NCBI GenBank assembly: GCA_963682175.1
Contig: OY821789.1
Coordinates: 5,766,001-5,830,000, forward strand
Direction of reading: 5' to 3'
Length of the DNA stretch: 64,000 bases
DNA from: Triglochin maritima
Lineage: Eukaryota; Streptophyta; Magnoliopsida; Alismatales; Juncaginaceae
A model generated the notes under the pieces. It was not told the origin of the DNA. It did no database searches and saw nothing but the letters and a program-made list of their open reading frames with translations. Both the position numbers and the translations under genes were made by a program. Below, piece after piece: positions 35,000 to 46,234 of the stretch. Each line of letters begins with the position of its first letter. Positions within the stretch are counted from its first letter, which is position 1.

Positions 35000-36327
35000 G
35001 TATGCCAAATCTTCAATATAACTCACTTGTGCCTTGTGAGTGTTGGGGATCGACGTTGGTGTCGAATTCCCCGTCGGAATTCAACCAATTCAGAGGTTGA
35101 AGACGACGATCGGTCGACCGGTGCCTGTGGGCAGTCGACCGATCCTATTATTATATTGTTGTTTACCTGCGAACGGTCGAACGATGTCGTTAGACGGTCG
35201 ACCGTTATGCCAGATTTGTGCGGGAAAAAGGGGATATGCTGTTATCGGTCGAACGGGACCACTCAGCCGGTCGACCGAATAACGATGAGAATGGGTCGGT
35301 TGGGGATTTTGACTTATTAAACGGTCGAACGTCCTTTACCTTGTTCGACCGATCCATTCGATGCTAAGTCGGTTGGGAGCTTTGACCATCAAAACGGTCG
35401 ACCGCTCTTTAACTTTCGGTCGACCGACTGAGCATTTAATTAAGCGGTAGAGTGCTTGTGTTGTTTCGGTCGAACTGTATTTCAGTTCCGGTCGACCGAA
35501 CGAGACTTGGGCAAAATATTGAAAGTCCTGTTATCGGTCGAACGGCCCCTTGGTTCGACCGGTCGGATATATATATTATATAAAATTGTATAGCGTAGAC
35601 CTTCCAAACGGTCGACCGCTAGATGACTTTTGTTCGACCGATTGGTCGGTAATTCGGTTGGCGTGGTTCGACCGGTAGATTTGTTTGTACAGTACTGTGT
35701 ACTGTGTGGGGGACCGGTCGACCGGTGTGCTTGTAGCGGTCGACCGATCTGCCGCAGGTTGGTGGATTTATCCACACGCGATCCGTCGATGTCAGGTCGA
35801 CTACCGGCTCCGAGGCGACGGTTGATTACCGGCTTTGAGAGCTACGGATTTCACCTTCGACGAAGGCGTATTATTGTTGTACCTTTTTCCTCTCTTACCG
35901 AGCGGGGTGTGAGGGATGTGTACCGTAAACCTTGGGCAGTTTGCGAGGGTTTAGCGGTAGGCCGAGGATGTTCCGGCAGGGTGCGCGCTAGGCGACTCTT
36001 GGGGGAGCAGTGGCTGTCGTCTGACCCGAGTTGTGTATTCGGCGGGCTGACTCGCTCCTTGGGTGCGGCGTGTACCGGGGGTTCCTTCCTGCACTTTTTG
36101 GGGAGCAGTGGTGTCGACTGACCCTTGTGAGGCAGCGGTGGACTGACTTGACCCTAGTGACAGGAGTGGTTCAGTGCCGCGGAGGCGGTGAGGGCATTAT
36201 TGTGGGCCCGAGGCGGATGATCATGTGCATAGCATTGCATTGTATTTAATTCCTTTTTATATTTTAGGAGGTTTGGTATACGGGGTTCCTGCAGGGAACT
36301 CAGGCATGTTTGTTGTTTGCATTTCAG
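35000..36327 (+). promoter_or_regulatory. Possible leader intron within 5' LTR
   Basis: GTATGC at 35000, after a purine-rich AAAAG, and the acceptor-like TTTGCATTTCAG ending at 36327 bound a 1328-bp segment that contains the whole palindrome array. The same pair is kept in the 3' LTR (41589 and 42916) and in the solo LTR (26501 and 27633). In the degraded LTR the donor has decayed (AAAAAGTATG near 49731) but the acceptor-like TTTCAG ending at 50650 is kept. Conservation across diverged family members suggests the sites are functional, but no transcript data are available. Confidence 0.4.
35111..35746. repeat. Paired palindrome array in 5' LTR
   Basis: About 19 copies of CGGTCGACCG or variants lie here. 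Paired starts are near 35111/35132, 35174/35195, 35246/35268, 35322/35343, 35395/35417, 35467/35489, 35535/35553, 35609/35631 and 35714/35737. Spacing within pairs is mostly 21-23 bp and between pairs about 63-76 bp, so the array is a diverged ~72-bp tandem repeat. The first member of a pair is often CGGTCGAACG and the second CGGTCGACCG. A weaker GTCGGTTGGG often follows. Each full palindrome has three CpG sites and a GTCGAC core. Confidence 0.92.
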
Positions 36328-36606
36328 GTAGCGAACAGGGTTAGAGTTTGAGGTGGTGACCGAGGACGGTACCCCCGAGATCGGATCCTGTAGTGTCTTC
36401 TTCTTTTGAGGTGATTACATGTTGTATAGCTTTTGTTGTAATCACAGTCAGTCGGTATAGTCTGTATAGTTGACTTCCACGTGGGTCTGTACATTATATA
36501 TTTTATATATATATGTTGGTTATTTTCCCGTGACGTGTCCAGTGTTGACCGTTGACGGTCTTTATTATTGTTTAAATTTTCCGCTGTTTTCGGGTACGTT
36601 ACAATT

Positions 36607-36618
36607 TGGTATCAGAGC
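36607..36618 (+). other. Primer binding site for tRNA-Met initiator
   Basis: TGGTATCAGAGC begins four bases after the 5' LTR ends. It is complementary to the 3' end of plant initiator tRNA-Met, the usual primer for minus-strand DNA synthesis in this lineage. Confidence 0.96.
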
Positions 36619-36726
36619 GTTGATCTCGGCGTACTTGTCCAAAGAAACCACCTTTGAGTTAGGAATTAGGTCTAGAGGATCATGCATGCACAGATTATAT
36701 TGATATTGTCTTGTTTCCTTTGGCAG

Positions 36727-39700
36727 ATGCCTCCTAGACGGGAGAAGGCGGTTGCCCATACTCGCGGTGAGAGTGAGACTGCGAGGGATGAGGCTTGGGA
36801 GGATGAGCGTCGGACGTTGTTCGATACGGTCGGACGTCTGACGGAGATGCTACAGCAGCAGACAGCACAGACTGGGCAGACGGGGACTGGCGCTATGCAT
36901 GACCGGTTTATGCGCCAGCATCCGCCTACCTTTCTGGGGCAGTACGACGCGGAGGCTGCGGAGGAGTGGATCTTCACGATGCAGAAGATCTTCAGTGCTA
37001 TTGGTTGTCCTCCAGAGGCGAGAGTGGGCCTGGCTACTTATGTTTTGGGCGGTGCTGCGTCCAACTGGTGGAGGTCCACATCTGCAGTGGTGTTTGCGGA
37101 CAGAGATGATATAGCCTGGGAGGAGTTCGTTGGCGAGTTCAACGAGCAGTATTTTCCGCAGCATGTTCAGGACGAGAAGAGAGAGGAGTTTCTGAGTCTT
37201 CAGCAGGGAGACATGACCCTGGCAGGCTACATCGGGAAGTTCAACGCCCTTGAGCGTTACTGTCCCGAGATGTACGTTACGCAGGAGCAGAGAGCAGGGA
37301 AGTTCGTCCGAGGGCTCCGGAAGCAGTTGAGGACGAAGGTGCTGACACACATGCCACGCACATTAGCTGATGCGGTGAAGAGTGCTACTGTTCTTGATCG
37401 TGACTACAGAGAGAACTACCAGGATGAGAGGAGGCCATCGGGTAGATTCTCTGGGCGGCCGGGAGGTCAGACTGGAGGGAATCCGGGCAAGAGGCCCAGA
37501 TACGAGGGAGCAGGAGTTGCAGTACCACGACCTGAGCCTTGTGGTACTTGTGGGAGGTTTCACTCCGGGCCGTGCTTCACCCCCGGAGCGTGTCATGGTT
37601 GTGGCCAGATGGGTCACTTTATCAGGAGCTGTCCGAGCCGAGGAGCTGGGCCGAGCCGACCACCGGGTTTACCCGCACCAGGCAGAGGAGGAGGCGGAGG
37701 TAGACCACCTTTCAGACCACAGCAGGGGCAGCGCACCGGCAGAGTTTATACCATCCAGGCAGAGGAGGCTCGTGATGGAGGCGCTGTCGTGGAAGGTACA
37801 CTTCTTATCGCAGGTTCAGTAGCTAGGGTGTTATTTGATTGTGGCGCGACACACTCGTTCATCTCAGAGCGATTTGCGGGAGTGTTGGGCTGTACCCTTG
37901 CGATGTTGACTGCCACTTTGGAGGTCAGCACACCCCTGGGTCTGGTGGGCACTGTGGGGAGATTTGTCCCCGGCGCCACGGTTGTTTCGGGAGATCAGGA
38001 GTTTCCGGCAGACCTGGTCTTACTACCGATGGAGGACTTTGATGTCATACTTGGGATGGATTGGCTGTCCCAATATGATGTTCGAGTCTTGTGCCGTGAG
38101 AAGAAGATTTTGATCCCGAGGAAGGGTTTGCCTGATATTCTGATTAGAGGGATCAGAAGCAGAGGGGGTCGCATTATTGTATCTGCTGTGAGAGCTCAGA
38201 GACTGTTACAGCAGGGATGTGCAGCATTTCTGGCGACGCTTGTGGTTGCGGAGGCAGAGTCCCAGAGGCTAGAGGACATTGAGGTGGTGCAGGAGTTCGC
38301 GGATGTTTTTCCAGCGGAGATTCCAGGTTTACCACCACACCGGGAGTTGGAGTTCGGCATTGAGTTGGTAGCCGGCACTACACCACAGTCGAAGGCTCCA
38401 TACCGGATGGCACCTGCTGAGTTGACAGAGTTGAAGAAGCAGTTGCAGGAGTTGATGGACTCTGGATTTATCAGACCGAGCGTCTCGCCTTGGGGTGCAC
38501 CAGTTTTGTTTGTGAAGAAGAAGGACGGATCCTTGAGGATGTGCATAGACTACAGGATGCTGAACCAGGTGACGGTGAAGAATAGGTATCCCTTACCTAG
38601 GATTGAGGACCTCTTTGACCAGCTGCAGTCAGCGAAGGTTTTCTCGAAGATTGACCTGCGTTCAGGATATCACCAGTTGAGGATCCGAGATGAGGACATC
38701 CAGAAGACAGCCTTCAGGACGAGATATGGACACTATGAGTTCTTGGTGATGCCATTTGGATTGACGAATGCTCCGGCAGCGTTCATGGATCTGATGCACC
38801 GGACATTCAGGCAGTACATTGATATATTTGTGATTGTCTTCGTGGATGACATCTTGATCTATTCACCAGATGTGGAGCAGCACAGAGAGCATCTGAGGAT
38901 TGTACTCAGCATCTTGAGGGCTCAGCAGTTATATGCTAAGTTCTCAAAGTGCGAGTTTTGGATGGACAGAGTGGCGTTCCTCGGACACATTGTATCGGCA
39001 GAGGGGATATCAGTGGATCCGGCGAAGGTAGAGGCGGTGACACAGTGGAGGACCCCTACGAGCGTGACGGAGATTAGGAGCTTTGTTGGACTGGCGGGTT
39101 ATTACCGTCGCTTCATCAAAGACTTCTCGAGATTGGCAGCACCACTGACAGCTCTGACGCAGAAAGGAGTCACTTTTGTTTGGTCGCAGAAGTGCGAGGA
39201 CAGCTTTCAGGAGCTGAAGAGACTGTTGACCACAGCACCAGTTTTATCATTGCCGAGTGGCACGGGTGGATTCGTGATTTATAGCGACGCTTCAGGGATT
39301 GGCTTAGGATGTGTACTTATGCAGCACGGGAGGGTGATCGCGTACGCATCCAGACAGCTGAAGGTCCATGAGAGGAATTACCCGACACATGATTTGGAGT
39401 TAGCAGCAGTGGTTCATGCACTGAAGACCTGGAGACACTATCTTTATGGCGAGCGGTTCGAGGTGTTTACAGATCATCAGAGTCTGAAGTACCTGTTCTC
39501 GCAGAAGGAGCTGAACATGAGGCAGCGCAGATGGCTTGAGTTCATTAAGGACTATGACTTCACTATCTCTTACCATCCGGGGAAGGCGAACACAGTTGCA
39601 GACGCTTTGAGCCGGAAGGTGGAGGTATCAGTAGCAGGCCTATGCATTCAGGAGTGGAGACTGCTGGAGTCTCTAGCAGAGTGGAGGCCATTTGCAGATA

Positions 39701-41169
39701 GCTCTGAGGGTGCAGTGATTGCCGGATTGAGAGTAGAGCCTCAGACAGTATCAGCAGTGATTCGTGCTCAGACTACAGATGAGGAGTTGAGCAGTTTGTT
39801 ACAGTTAGCTGCCAGAGATGAGTCAGACTTCAGAGTTGGAGTGGATGGAGGTCTGAGATTCAGAGACCGTATCTGGGTGCCGAAGACAGAGGACCTGAGA
39901 CATGATATCATGGAGGAGGCACACAGATCGAGATATTCCATTCATCCAGGGAGCACCAAGATGTACAAAGATCTGCAGCGGAACTTCTGGTGGCGAGGTA
40001 TGAAGAAGGACGTTGCAGACTTCGTGTCGAAGTGTTTGGTCTGTCAGCAGGTGAAGATCGAGCACCAGAGACCAGCAGGGCAGATGCAGAGGATTGAGTT
40101 GCCCGAGTGGAAGTGGGAGCACGTGACGATGGATTTTGTTACGGGGCTACCGAAGACACGGAGATTCCACGACGCGATTTGGGTTATAGTCGATCGACTG
40201 ACCAAGTCGGCGCATTTCTTAGCTATTAAGACCACTCTTGCTCTGGAGGGTCTAGCTAAGTTATATATTGAGGAGATTGTCAGACTTCATGGCGTACCAG
40301 TCAGTATTATTTCAGACAGAGATCCCAGATTCACTTCGAGATTTTGGGAGAGTCTACACAGAGCACTGGGGACACGTCTGAAGTTTAGCACAGCTTTCCA
40401 CCCACAGACAGATGGCCAGTCAGAGCGGACGATACAGACTTTGGAGGACATGCTGAGAGCGTGTACACTTGACTGGGCAGGACATTGGGATGAGCATTTG
40501 CCGTTGATCGAGTTCGCCTACAACAACAGCTACCACTCGAGTATTGGGATGGCACCCTATGAGGCATTATACGGGAGACCGTGTAGATCGCCGGTATGCT
40601 GGAGTGATGTGGGCGAGAGACAGCTAGTTGGACCTGACATTATCCAGTTGTATTCAGAGAAGGTCGACGTGATTCGGAGACGACTAGCTACGGCGCAGAG
40701 CAGGCAGAAGAGTTATGCTGATACGCGGAGGCGTGAGCTGACTTTTGAGGTAGGAGATCATGTCTTCCTGAAGATCTCGCCTTCCAGAGGGGTGATGAGA
40801 TTCGGGAAGAAGGGGAAGCTGAGTCCGAGATATGTCGGACCTTTTGAGATATTGGATCGGGTCGGTGAGGTGGCATATAGGATTGCACTACCACCACAGT
40901 TCGCAGGACTTCACAACGTCTTCCATGTTTCTATGTTGAGGAAGTACGTGGCCGATCCAGCTCATGTGATAGAGATATCAGTACCGGAGATCCAGCAGGA
41001 TTTATCATTAGATGAGAGACCAGTTGAGATTGTGGATCAGATGGTACATCAGCTCAGGAGGAGAGCGATTCCGATGGTGAAGGTCAGGTGGCAGCATCAC
41101 ACTGACAGAGAGGCTACCTGGGAGATCGAGGAGGATGTCAGGAAGCAGTATCCAGAGTTGTTTCGGTAA
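36727..41169 (+). CDS. Gag-Pol polyprotein of Ty3/gypsy element, 1480 aa
   Basis: This single uninterrupted frame starts at the ATG of MPPRREK, the usual Tekay-type Gag start; an in-frame ATG at 36682 would add 15 residues. The Gag/capsid region spans about residues 55-230. A CCHC zinc knuckle ([14 protein letters not shown]) begins at residue 289. The aspartic protease site is near 371 and reads DCGATHSF, with Cys where DS/TG is commoner. Reverse transcriptase follows with FVDD at about 706-708. RNase H carries its first catalytic Asp in SDAS near 854. Integrase has the HHCC zinc-binding region starting near 1066 and the DDE triad at about D1136, D1197 and E1233. A GPY/F-like segment (RYVGPFEIL) and a chromodomain-like tail ([13 protein letters not shown]) end the protein. 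No stop or frameshift is seen, so the copy appears coding-competent. It copies and integrates the element. Confidence 0.96.
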   Translation: MPPRREKAVAHTRGESETARDEAWEDERRTLFDTVGRLTEMLQQQTAQTGQTGTGAMHDRFMRQHPPTFLGQYDAEAAEEWIFTMQKIFSAIGCPPEARVGLATYVLGGAASNWWRSTSAVVFADRDDIAWEEFVGEFNEQYFPQHVQDEKREEFLSLQQGDMTLAGYIGKFNALERYCPEMYVTQEQRAGKFVRGLRKQLRTKVLTHMPRTLADAVKSATVLDRDYRENYQDERRPSGRFSGRPGGQTGGNPGKRPRYEGAGVAVPRPEPCGTCGRFHSGPCFTPGACHGCGQMGHFIRSCPSRGAGPSRPPGLPAPGRGGGGGRPPFRPQQGQRTGRVYTIQAEEARDGGAVVEGTLLIAGSVARVLFDCGATHSFISERFAGVLGCTLAMLTATLEVSTPLGLVGTVGRFVPGATVVSGDQEFPADLVLLPMEDFDVILGMDWLSQYDVRVLCREKKILIPRKGLPDILIRGIRSRGGRIIVSAVRAQRLLQQGCAAFLATLVVAEAESQRLEDIEVVQEFADVFPAEIPGLPPHRELEFGIELVAGTTPQSKAPYRMAPAELTELKKQLQELMDSGFIRPSVSPWGAPVLFVKKKDGSLRMCIDYRMLNQVTVKNRYPLPRIEDLFDQLQSAKVFSKIDLRSGYHQLRIRDEDIQKTAFRTRYGHYEFLVMPFGLTNAPAAFMDLMHRTFRQYIDIFVIVFVDDILIYSPDVEQHREHLRIVLSILRAQQLYAKFSKCEFWMDRVAFLGHIVSAEGISVDPAKVEAVTQWRTPTSVTEIRSFVGLAGYYRRFIKDFSRLAAPLTALTQKGVTFVWSQKCEDSFQELKRLLTTAPVLSLPSGTGGFVIYSDASGIGLGCVLMQHGRVIAYASRQLKVHERNYPTHDLELAAVVHALKTWRHYLYGERFEVFTDHQSLKYLFSQKELNMRQRRWLEFIKDYDFTISYHPGKANTVADALSRKVEVSVAGLCIQEWRLLESLAEWRPFADSSEGAVIAGLRVEPQTVSAVIRAQTTDEELSSLLQLAARDESDFRVGVDGGLRFRDRIWVPKTEDLRHDIMEEAHRSRYSIHPGSTKMYKDLQRNFWWRGMKKDVADFVSKCLVCQQVKIEHQRPAGQMQRIELPEWKWEHVTMDFVTGLPKTRRFHDAIWVIVDRLTKSAHFLAIKTTLALEGLAKLYIEEIVRLHGVPVSIISDRDPRFTSRFWESLHRALGTRLKFSTAFHPQTDGQSERTIQTLEDMLRACTLDWAGHWDEHLPLIEFAYNNSYHSSIGMAPYEALYGRPCRSPVCWSDVGERQLVGPDIIQLYSEKVDVIRRRLATAQSRQKSYADTRRRELTFEVGDHVFLKISPSRGVMRFGKKGKLSPRYVGPFEILDRVGEVAYRIALPPQFAGLHNVFHVSMLRKYVADPAHVIEISVPEIQQDLSLDERPVEIVDQMVHQLRRRAIPMVKVRWQHHTDREATWEIEEDVRKQYPELFR

Positions 41170-41205
41170 GTCAGTTGTTTCGAATTTCGCGGACGAAATT
41201 CTTTT

Positions 41206-41217
41206 AAGGAGGGTAGA
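41206..41217 (+). other. Polypurine tract
   Basis: AAGGAGGGTAGA lies one base before the 3' LTR, which begins TGTAATAACC at 41219. It is the plus-strand DNA primer site expected in LTR retrotransposons. Confidence 0.92.
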
Positions 41218-41218
41218 T

Positions 41219-43192
41219 TGTAATAACCTAAACTAAACATCATAATTAAATTAAACTAAACTTACTTAACCTAATTAATGCATGCATGTGAGAGTAGGAG
41301 GTGTTGGAAGGATGAGATGGAAAGTAACGTGTAGGATAGTGGTGAGGTTGTGATGCTAGCTTGTGATTGGAGGAGAGGGAGGTGAGATAAGGTGTGTGTA
41401 TATATGTAGATTTCCTGTGAAGCGGGAGAAGGTTTTGGCTGGATAAGGATATTAGAAGTGAGGTGAGTCGGAGGAGGCAGTAAGGAGAGAAGAAGAAGAA
41501 GAAGAAGAAGAAGAAGAAGAAGAAGAAAGGAAGAAGAAGAGAAGAAGTCTTGAAGGGAGCTCGGGAGGCTTCTTCACTCGACCAAAAGGTATGCCAAATC
41601 TTCAATATAACTCACTTGTGCCTTGTGAGTGTTGGGGATCGACGTTGGTGTCGAATTCCCCGTCGGAATTCAACCAATTCAGAGGTTGAAGACGACGATC
41701 GGTCGACCGGTGCCTGTGGGCAGTCGACCGATCCTATTATTATATTGTTGTTTACCCGCGAACGGTCGAACGATGTCGTTAGACGGTCGACCGTTATGCC
41801 AGATTTGTGCGGGAAAAAGGGGATATGCTGTTATCGGTCGAACGGGACCACTCAGCCGGTCGACCGAATAACGATGAGAATGGGTCGGTTGGGGATTTTG
41901 ACTTATTAAACGGTCGAACGTCCTTTACCTTGTTCGACCGATCCATTCGATGCTAAGTCGGTTGGGAGCTTTGACCATCAAAACGGTCGACCGCTCTTTA
42001 ACTTTCGGTCGACCGACTGAGCATTTAATTAAGCGGTAGAGTGCTTGTGTTGTTTCGGTCGAACTGTATTTCAGTTCCGGTCGACCGAACGAGACTTGGG
42101 CAAAATATTGAAAGTCCTGTTATCGGTCGAACGGCCCCTTGGTTCGACCGGTCGGATATATATATTATATAAAATTGTATAGCGTAGACCTTCCAAACGG
42201 TCGACCGCTAGATGACTTTTGTTCGACCGATTGGTCGGTAATTCGGTTGGCGTGGTTCGACCGGTAGATTTGTTTGTACAGTACTGTGTACTGTGTGGGG
42301 GACCGGTCGACCGGTGTGCTTGTAGCGGTCGACCGATCTGCCGCAGGTTGGTGGATTTATCCACACGCGATCCGTCGATGTCAGGTCGACTACCGGCTCC
42401 GAGGCGACGGTTGATTACCGGCTTTGAGAGCTACGGATTTCACCTTCGACGAAGGCGTATTATTGTTGTACCTTTTTCCTCTCTTACCGAGCGGGGTGTG
42501 AGGGATGTGTACCGTAAACCTTGGGCAGTTTGCGAGGGTTTAGCGGTAGGCCGAGGATGTTCCGGCAGGGTGCGCGCTAGGCGACTCTTGGGGGAGCAGT
42601 GGCTGTCGTCTGACCCGAGTTGTGTATTCGGCGGGCTGACTCGCTCCTTGGGTGCGGCGTGTACCGGGGGTTCCTTCCTGCACTTTTTGGGGAGCAGTGG
42701 TGTCGACTGACCCTTGTGAGGCAGCGGTGGACTGACTTGACCCTAGTGACAGGAGTGGTTCAGTGCCGCGGAGGCGGTGAGGGCATTATTGTGGGCCCGA
42801 GGCGGATGATCATGTGCATAGCATTGCATTGTATTTAATTCCTTTTTATATTTTAGGAGGTTTGGTATACGGGGTTCCTGCAGGGAACTCAGGCATGTTT
42901 GTTGTTTGCATTTCAGGTAGCGAACAGGGTTAGAGTTTGAGGTGGTGACCGAGGACGGTACCCCCGAGATCGGATCCTGTAGTGTCTTCTTCTTTTGAGG
43001 TGATTACATGTTGTATAGCTTTTGTTGTAATCACAGTCAGTCGGTATAGTCTGTATAGTTGACTTCCACGTGGGTCTGTACATTATATATTTTATATATA
43101 TATGTTGGTTATTTTCCCGTGACGTGTCCAGTGTTGACCGTTGACGGTCTTTATTATTGTTTAAATTTTCCGCTGTTTTCGGGTACGTTACA
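41219..43192 (+). repeat. 3' LTR, 1974 bp
   Basis: It is identical to the 5' LTR apart from two substitutions and nine additional GAA-repeat bases. It repeats the TATA-like box (near 41401), the donor-like site (41589), the palindrome array and the acceptor-like site (42916). Its end, GGGTACGTTACA, abuts the right target duplication. No in-frame stop lies between 43157 and the host kinase sequence, but the upstream triplet there is TTG, not ATG. Confidence 0.96.
41700..42335. repeat. Paired palindrome array in 3' LTR
   Basis: This is the same array as in the 5' LTR, shifted by 6589 bases. All palindrome copies appear unchanged between the two LTRs; the one nearby difference (CCTGCG versus CCCGCG) lies just before a palindrome. 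Confidence 0.93.
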
Positions 43193-44934
43193 AGACCCGT
43201 CCGCAAATCTGCTGGTGTTGCCGCCGCAGTTCTCATCTCCGCCGCTGTCGCCCTCCTCGCCGCCGCCGCCTTCCTCATCCTCCTTAAACGCCGGACGGAG
43301 AAAAGAAACGCGGAACGCAACGGATTGGATGACGTGGACATGGGCCCACCGTGGGAGGTGACGTTGTACCAGAAACTAGACATAACCGTCGCTGACGTGG
43401 CAAGAAAGCTGACGTCAGCGAATGTGATCGGGAAAGGCTGGTCCGGTACCGTCTACCGGGTGACTCTACCATCCGGATTCACAGTAGCGGTGAAGCGATT
43501 CCGGTCCACCGACGACTTGGGTGTCGCGGCTTTCGGCCGCGAAGTGGAGGCGTTGGCTAGAGTTAGGCACCGGAATGTGGTCCGGTTGCTCGGGTGGGCG
43601 GCGAACCGGAAGACTAGATTGCTATTCTACGACTTCTTGCCAAACGGGACGCTGGGGGAGGTGCTTAGAGGGGCGGCGATGGAGTGGGAGACGAGGCTGG
43701 AGGTGGCGTTGGGGCTGGCGGAGGGACTTGCTTATTTGCACCATGATTGCGTCCCACCGATCATGCACCGCGACGTTAAGGCTGATAATGTTTTGCTCGG
43801 GGAGAGGTTCGAGGCTTGTCTTACGGATTTCGGGCTTGCGAGGGTGGTGGATGAGGGGAGGCGGCAGGAGCGTGGTGACGGCTCGCCTCACTTAGCTGGC
43901 TCATACGGTTACATGGCTCCAGGTTAGTAGTATGGTTTAAATTTCGCGACCGTTAATTCAGTTACAGATGGTGTTCACTTTGAGTGGTGGTTGAGTCTGA
44001 GCTTGGTTTAACTAGACTTCGAGTTGAAATCATACAGATCGAGATACAAACCCAAGTTTAAGGTCATGATGTTATTAAGTTACAAACCCAAGTTAATTTG
44101 AAGTAAAAATAGATACCCTACGGGCCTGAGTTTTGCCTTTTATTCCATTTGGATAGGCTTGGCTTTGCTAAGAAGAGCTCAGCATGGTAAATAATATATA
44201 TCAATTCCGATGATATTTGTTGTTGAAGTTTCTCAACACGTGTGTGGTGAAATCAAAACATTCTTCTCCGGAAATCAGCTTTAAGTATTTTACTTGTAAC
44301 TGAGTTCGTATTTTAATAACCTGTGTCTGGACTTAATCTAAATCTTAGTCACTATTTAGCTCCATCCTGAGTTGGAATTTGACTTCAGAAAGATTGATTC
44401 CAGCTACTAATTAAAGATCTTTAGTTAGTGTTAGAAATAGCTGCTTGATTTGGTACAACAATTGGTCTGAATTCTATCTTCGTGTATACAGAGTACGGGT
44501 GCATGATGAGAATAACCCGCAAAAGCGACGTCTACAGCTACGGTGTGGTCCTGCTAGAGATCATCTCTGGCAGAAAAGCAGTCGAAAGTTCCTTTGGCGA
44601 AGGTCAAGGGATCGTCAACTGGGCAAGAGAGCAATTGAGAAGTAAGAAAGATCCAGTAGAAGTTATCGACAAGCGAATGCAAGGCCGACCAGACCCGCAT
44701 GTCCAAGAGATGCTACAAGTGCTTGGGATCGCCTTGCTCTGCTGTAGCAACCGTGCTGACGACCGACCGACCATGAAAGACGTGGCCGCTCTGCTGCAAG
44801 AGATCCGACACGACAGCGCCTCCGGAGACAACTCCAGTAAGAAAAGATCCGGGTCCGACTCGTGGAGACACCCGCCCCAGCAACAAATCACGTTACCATT
44901 CACGTCGTCTAACAGTAATAGTTTAAACCTGTGA
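43193..44934 (+). pseudogene. LRR receptor kinase (RGI3/SKM2-like), 3' part: membrane segment and kinase
   Basis: The host gene resumes after the insertion in the same frame as the 5' part. Two exons, 43193-43922 and 44492-44934, join through a GT-AG intron at MAP/E. The peptide opens with RPVRKSAG and a transmembrane segment (AAAVLISAAVALLAAAAFLI). It then has WEVTLYQKLD, a glycine-rich loop (GKGWSGTVYRV), VAVKRF with the ATP-binding Lys, HRDVKADN near 43766, DFG at 43826 and MAPE across the splice site. The kinase is of the RD type with all key residues. The C-terminal tail is Ser/Gln-rich and ends NSLNL. Without the insertion the full receptor would be 1067 aa, a normal length for the subfamily. 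As it stands this part has no start codon before Met at 43340, which precedes the kinase domain. Confidence 0.9.
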
Positions 44935-44939
44935 GGGTC

Positions 44940-46068
44940 TCTCCGCAATTGTACAGGTATAGATTTATTTAACACCTACGGTAAGGATCAGCTGGTAGAA
45001 CCAAATAATTATGATTTGAAAGCTCACAGCAGCAGATCAGAAGACATCGATCACATCTGGGATTGGATACGGGGAGCCCATTGCATGTGGGCAGAGAAGA
45101 CGAACTCAACAGCACCGAGAGTGTTGAACTGGAAGAAGATGGAGAATGGGACCGGACATTTGTTGTATTTGTCGTTGTTTTGTTGCAAGGATGGTATATT
45201 CTTAATCTTACTTATGTGGTGGGGCCCGGATTGGTTTGGGTTTGGGTTTGGATTTGGGCGTTTGATGCCAACGCACATTGGACACGTACACGTACATGAT
45301 CGTTTTTGTAATATGATTAGTTCGTGGGGCTTCTGATTGTGACCACAGCCTGGCTGCGTTAAATCTTTGTCGGATCTTGATCTTCGTACATCCATCCATA
45401 CGAAACAACACATCATCTCCCTTCTTTGTTATTAAGAAATGAACAAACTTAATTCAATTCCTTCGTGATGTATAAACCGATGTTCTAATAAAACTCCGGA
45501 TTCAAAAAGAGTGGTTATATTTAAGTTCTTCATGACTGCTTGTTGCCATTAATTCATTTGAACTAAAAGTCATTTTTAACATGTGAATTAGTCGATTTTT
45601 TATTTTCGATTTTAAAATTAATTTTTGGTGACAATTACAAAGTTTCCTTGGGAGGATTTGAAAATTAACAACCTTAGGTGGAATGATCTTGCTTCTTCCA
45701 TGAAAAAGATATTTCCTTCTCACTTTTAGTTTCCGTTTCCAACTTCACTTCGGCTGTCTCCACTGAATTAATCATGAAATTTCAGTATTTATTGGGATTT
45801 ATTAATGTTTTGGAATCTCACCAACTCTGAATATATTTTTTTGTTGTTGACATTAACTCTGAATTTAGGGATATTTCTGTAGGGGCCAGCGTGGAAGTTT
45901 GAGATGGATTGGAGCCCTGAACAGCATTTTCCTGTGTTTGGGCCGGATACATTCAGATTAATGTAGAATTTAATGCACATTTTTAATTGTTTTCTTATTT
46001 ACGGGTTTCAAAAACATTATGCATTAGCAAAGAAGTTCATTAAGAATATTTTTTCTGTGTTTACATGA
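44940..46068. other. 3' UTR of the receptor kinase and intergenic DNA
   Basis: It includes a TTTGGGT-type run near 45235-45260. Frames on both strands at 45016-45416 show no domain. No gene was recognised. Confidence 0.5.
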
Positions 46069-46234
46069 CTTTCTGTGTGATCTTAATCCTTGTTTAGTAT
46101 TTTAATCAAGTTTAGGGTGATGTTACAAAGAGGTTTGAGGTGGATGACTGAGATTGTTTGAGGACAAGAGTATATAAGGTTTGACTCTCTCTTTCACGTC
46201 TATCTCCCTCTTAGTCTCTGAGTTTGGTGGTGAA

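Larger units (their letters stand above)
34639..36603 (+). repeat. 5' LTR, 1965 bp
   Basis: It starts TGTAATAACC and ends GGGTACGTTACA. Inside are a TATATATG box near 34818, a (GAA)n run at 34909-34937 in the leader, a donor-like AAAAG/GTATGC at 34999, a palindrome array at 35111-35746, and an acceptor-like GCATTTCAG ending at 36327. It drives transcription of the element into Gag-Pol. Confidence 0.96.
34639..43192 (+). mobile_element. Complete Ty3/gypsy (Tekay/Del-like) LTR retrotransposon, 8554 bp
   Basis: The parts in order are 5' LTR 34639-36603, tRNA-Met primer site 36607-36618, one Gag-Pol frame 36727-41169, polypurine tract 41206-41217 and 3' LTR 41219-43192. The target duplication is AGACC. 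The two LTRs differ, by my reading, at only two bases (34834 region TTTGCTG versus TTTCCTG; 35167 region ACCTGC versus ACCCGC). They also differ by nine bases in a GAA microsatellite. That points to very recent insertion. At an assumed 1.3e-8 substitutions per site per year, 2 in ~1965 sites gives roughly 40,000 years. The C-terminal chromodomain-like tail and the GACGAAATTCTTTTAAGGAGGG tract before the 3' LTR are characteristic of the Tekay/Del chromovirus lineage. All parts needed for movement appear present. It sits in the same direction as the broken host gene. Confidence 0.97.

Noticed and set aside
35630..36121. 163-aa open frame inside the LTRs (also 42219-42710)
   Set aside because: It lies wholly in LTR DNA, is identical in both LTRs because they are copies, and has no domain. 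The related solo LTRs do not keep it.
43157..43192. Start codon in the 3' LTR fused to the kinase
   Set aside because: The frame is open from 43157 but begins with TTG. No ATG precedes 43340 in that frame, so a membrane-anchored fusion is not supported.
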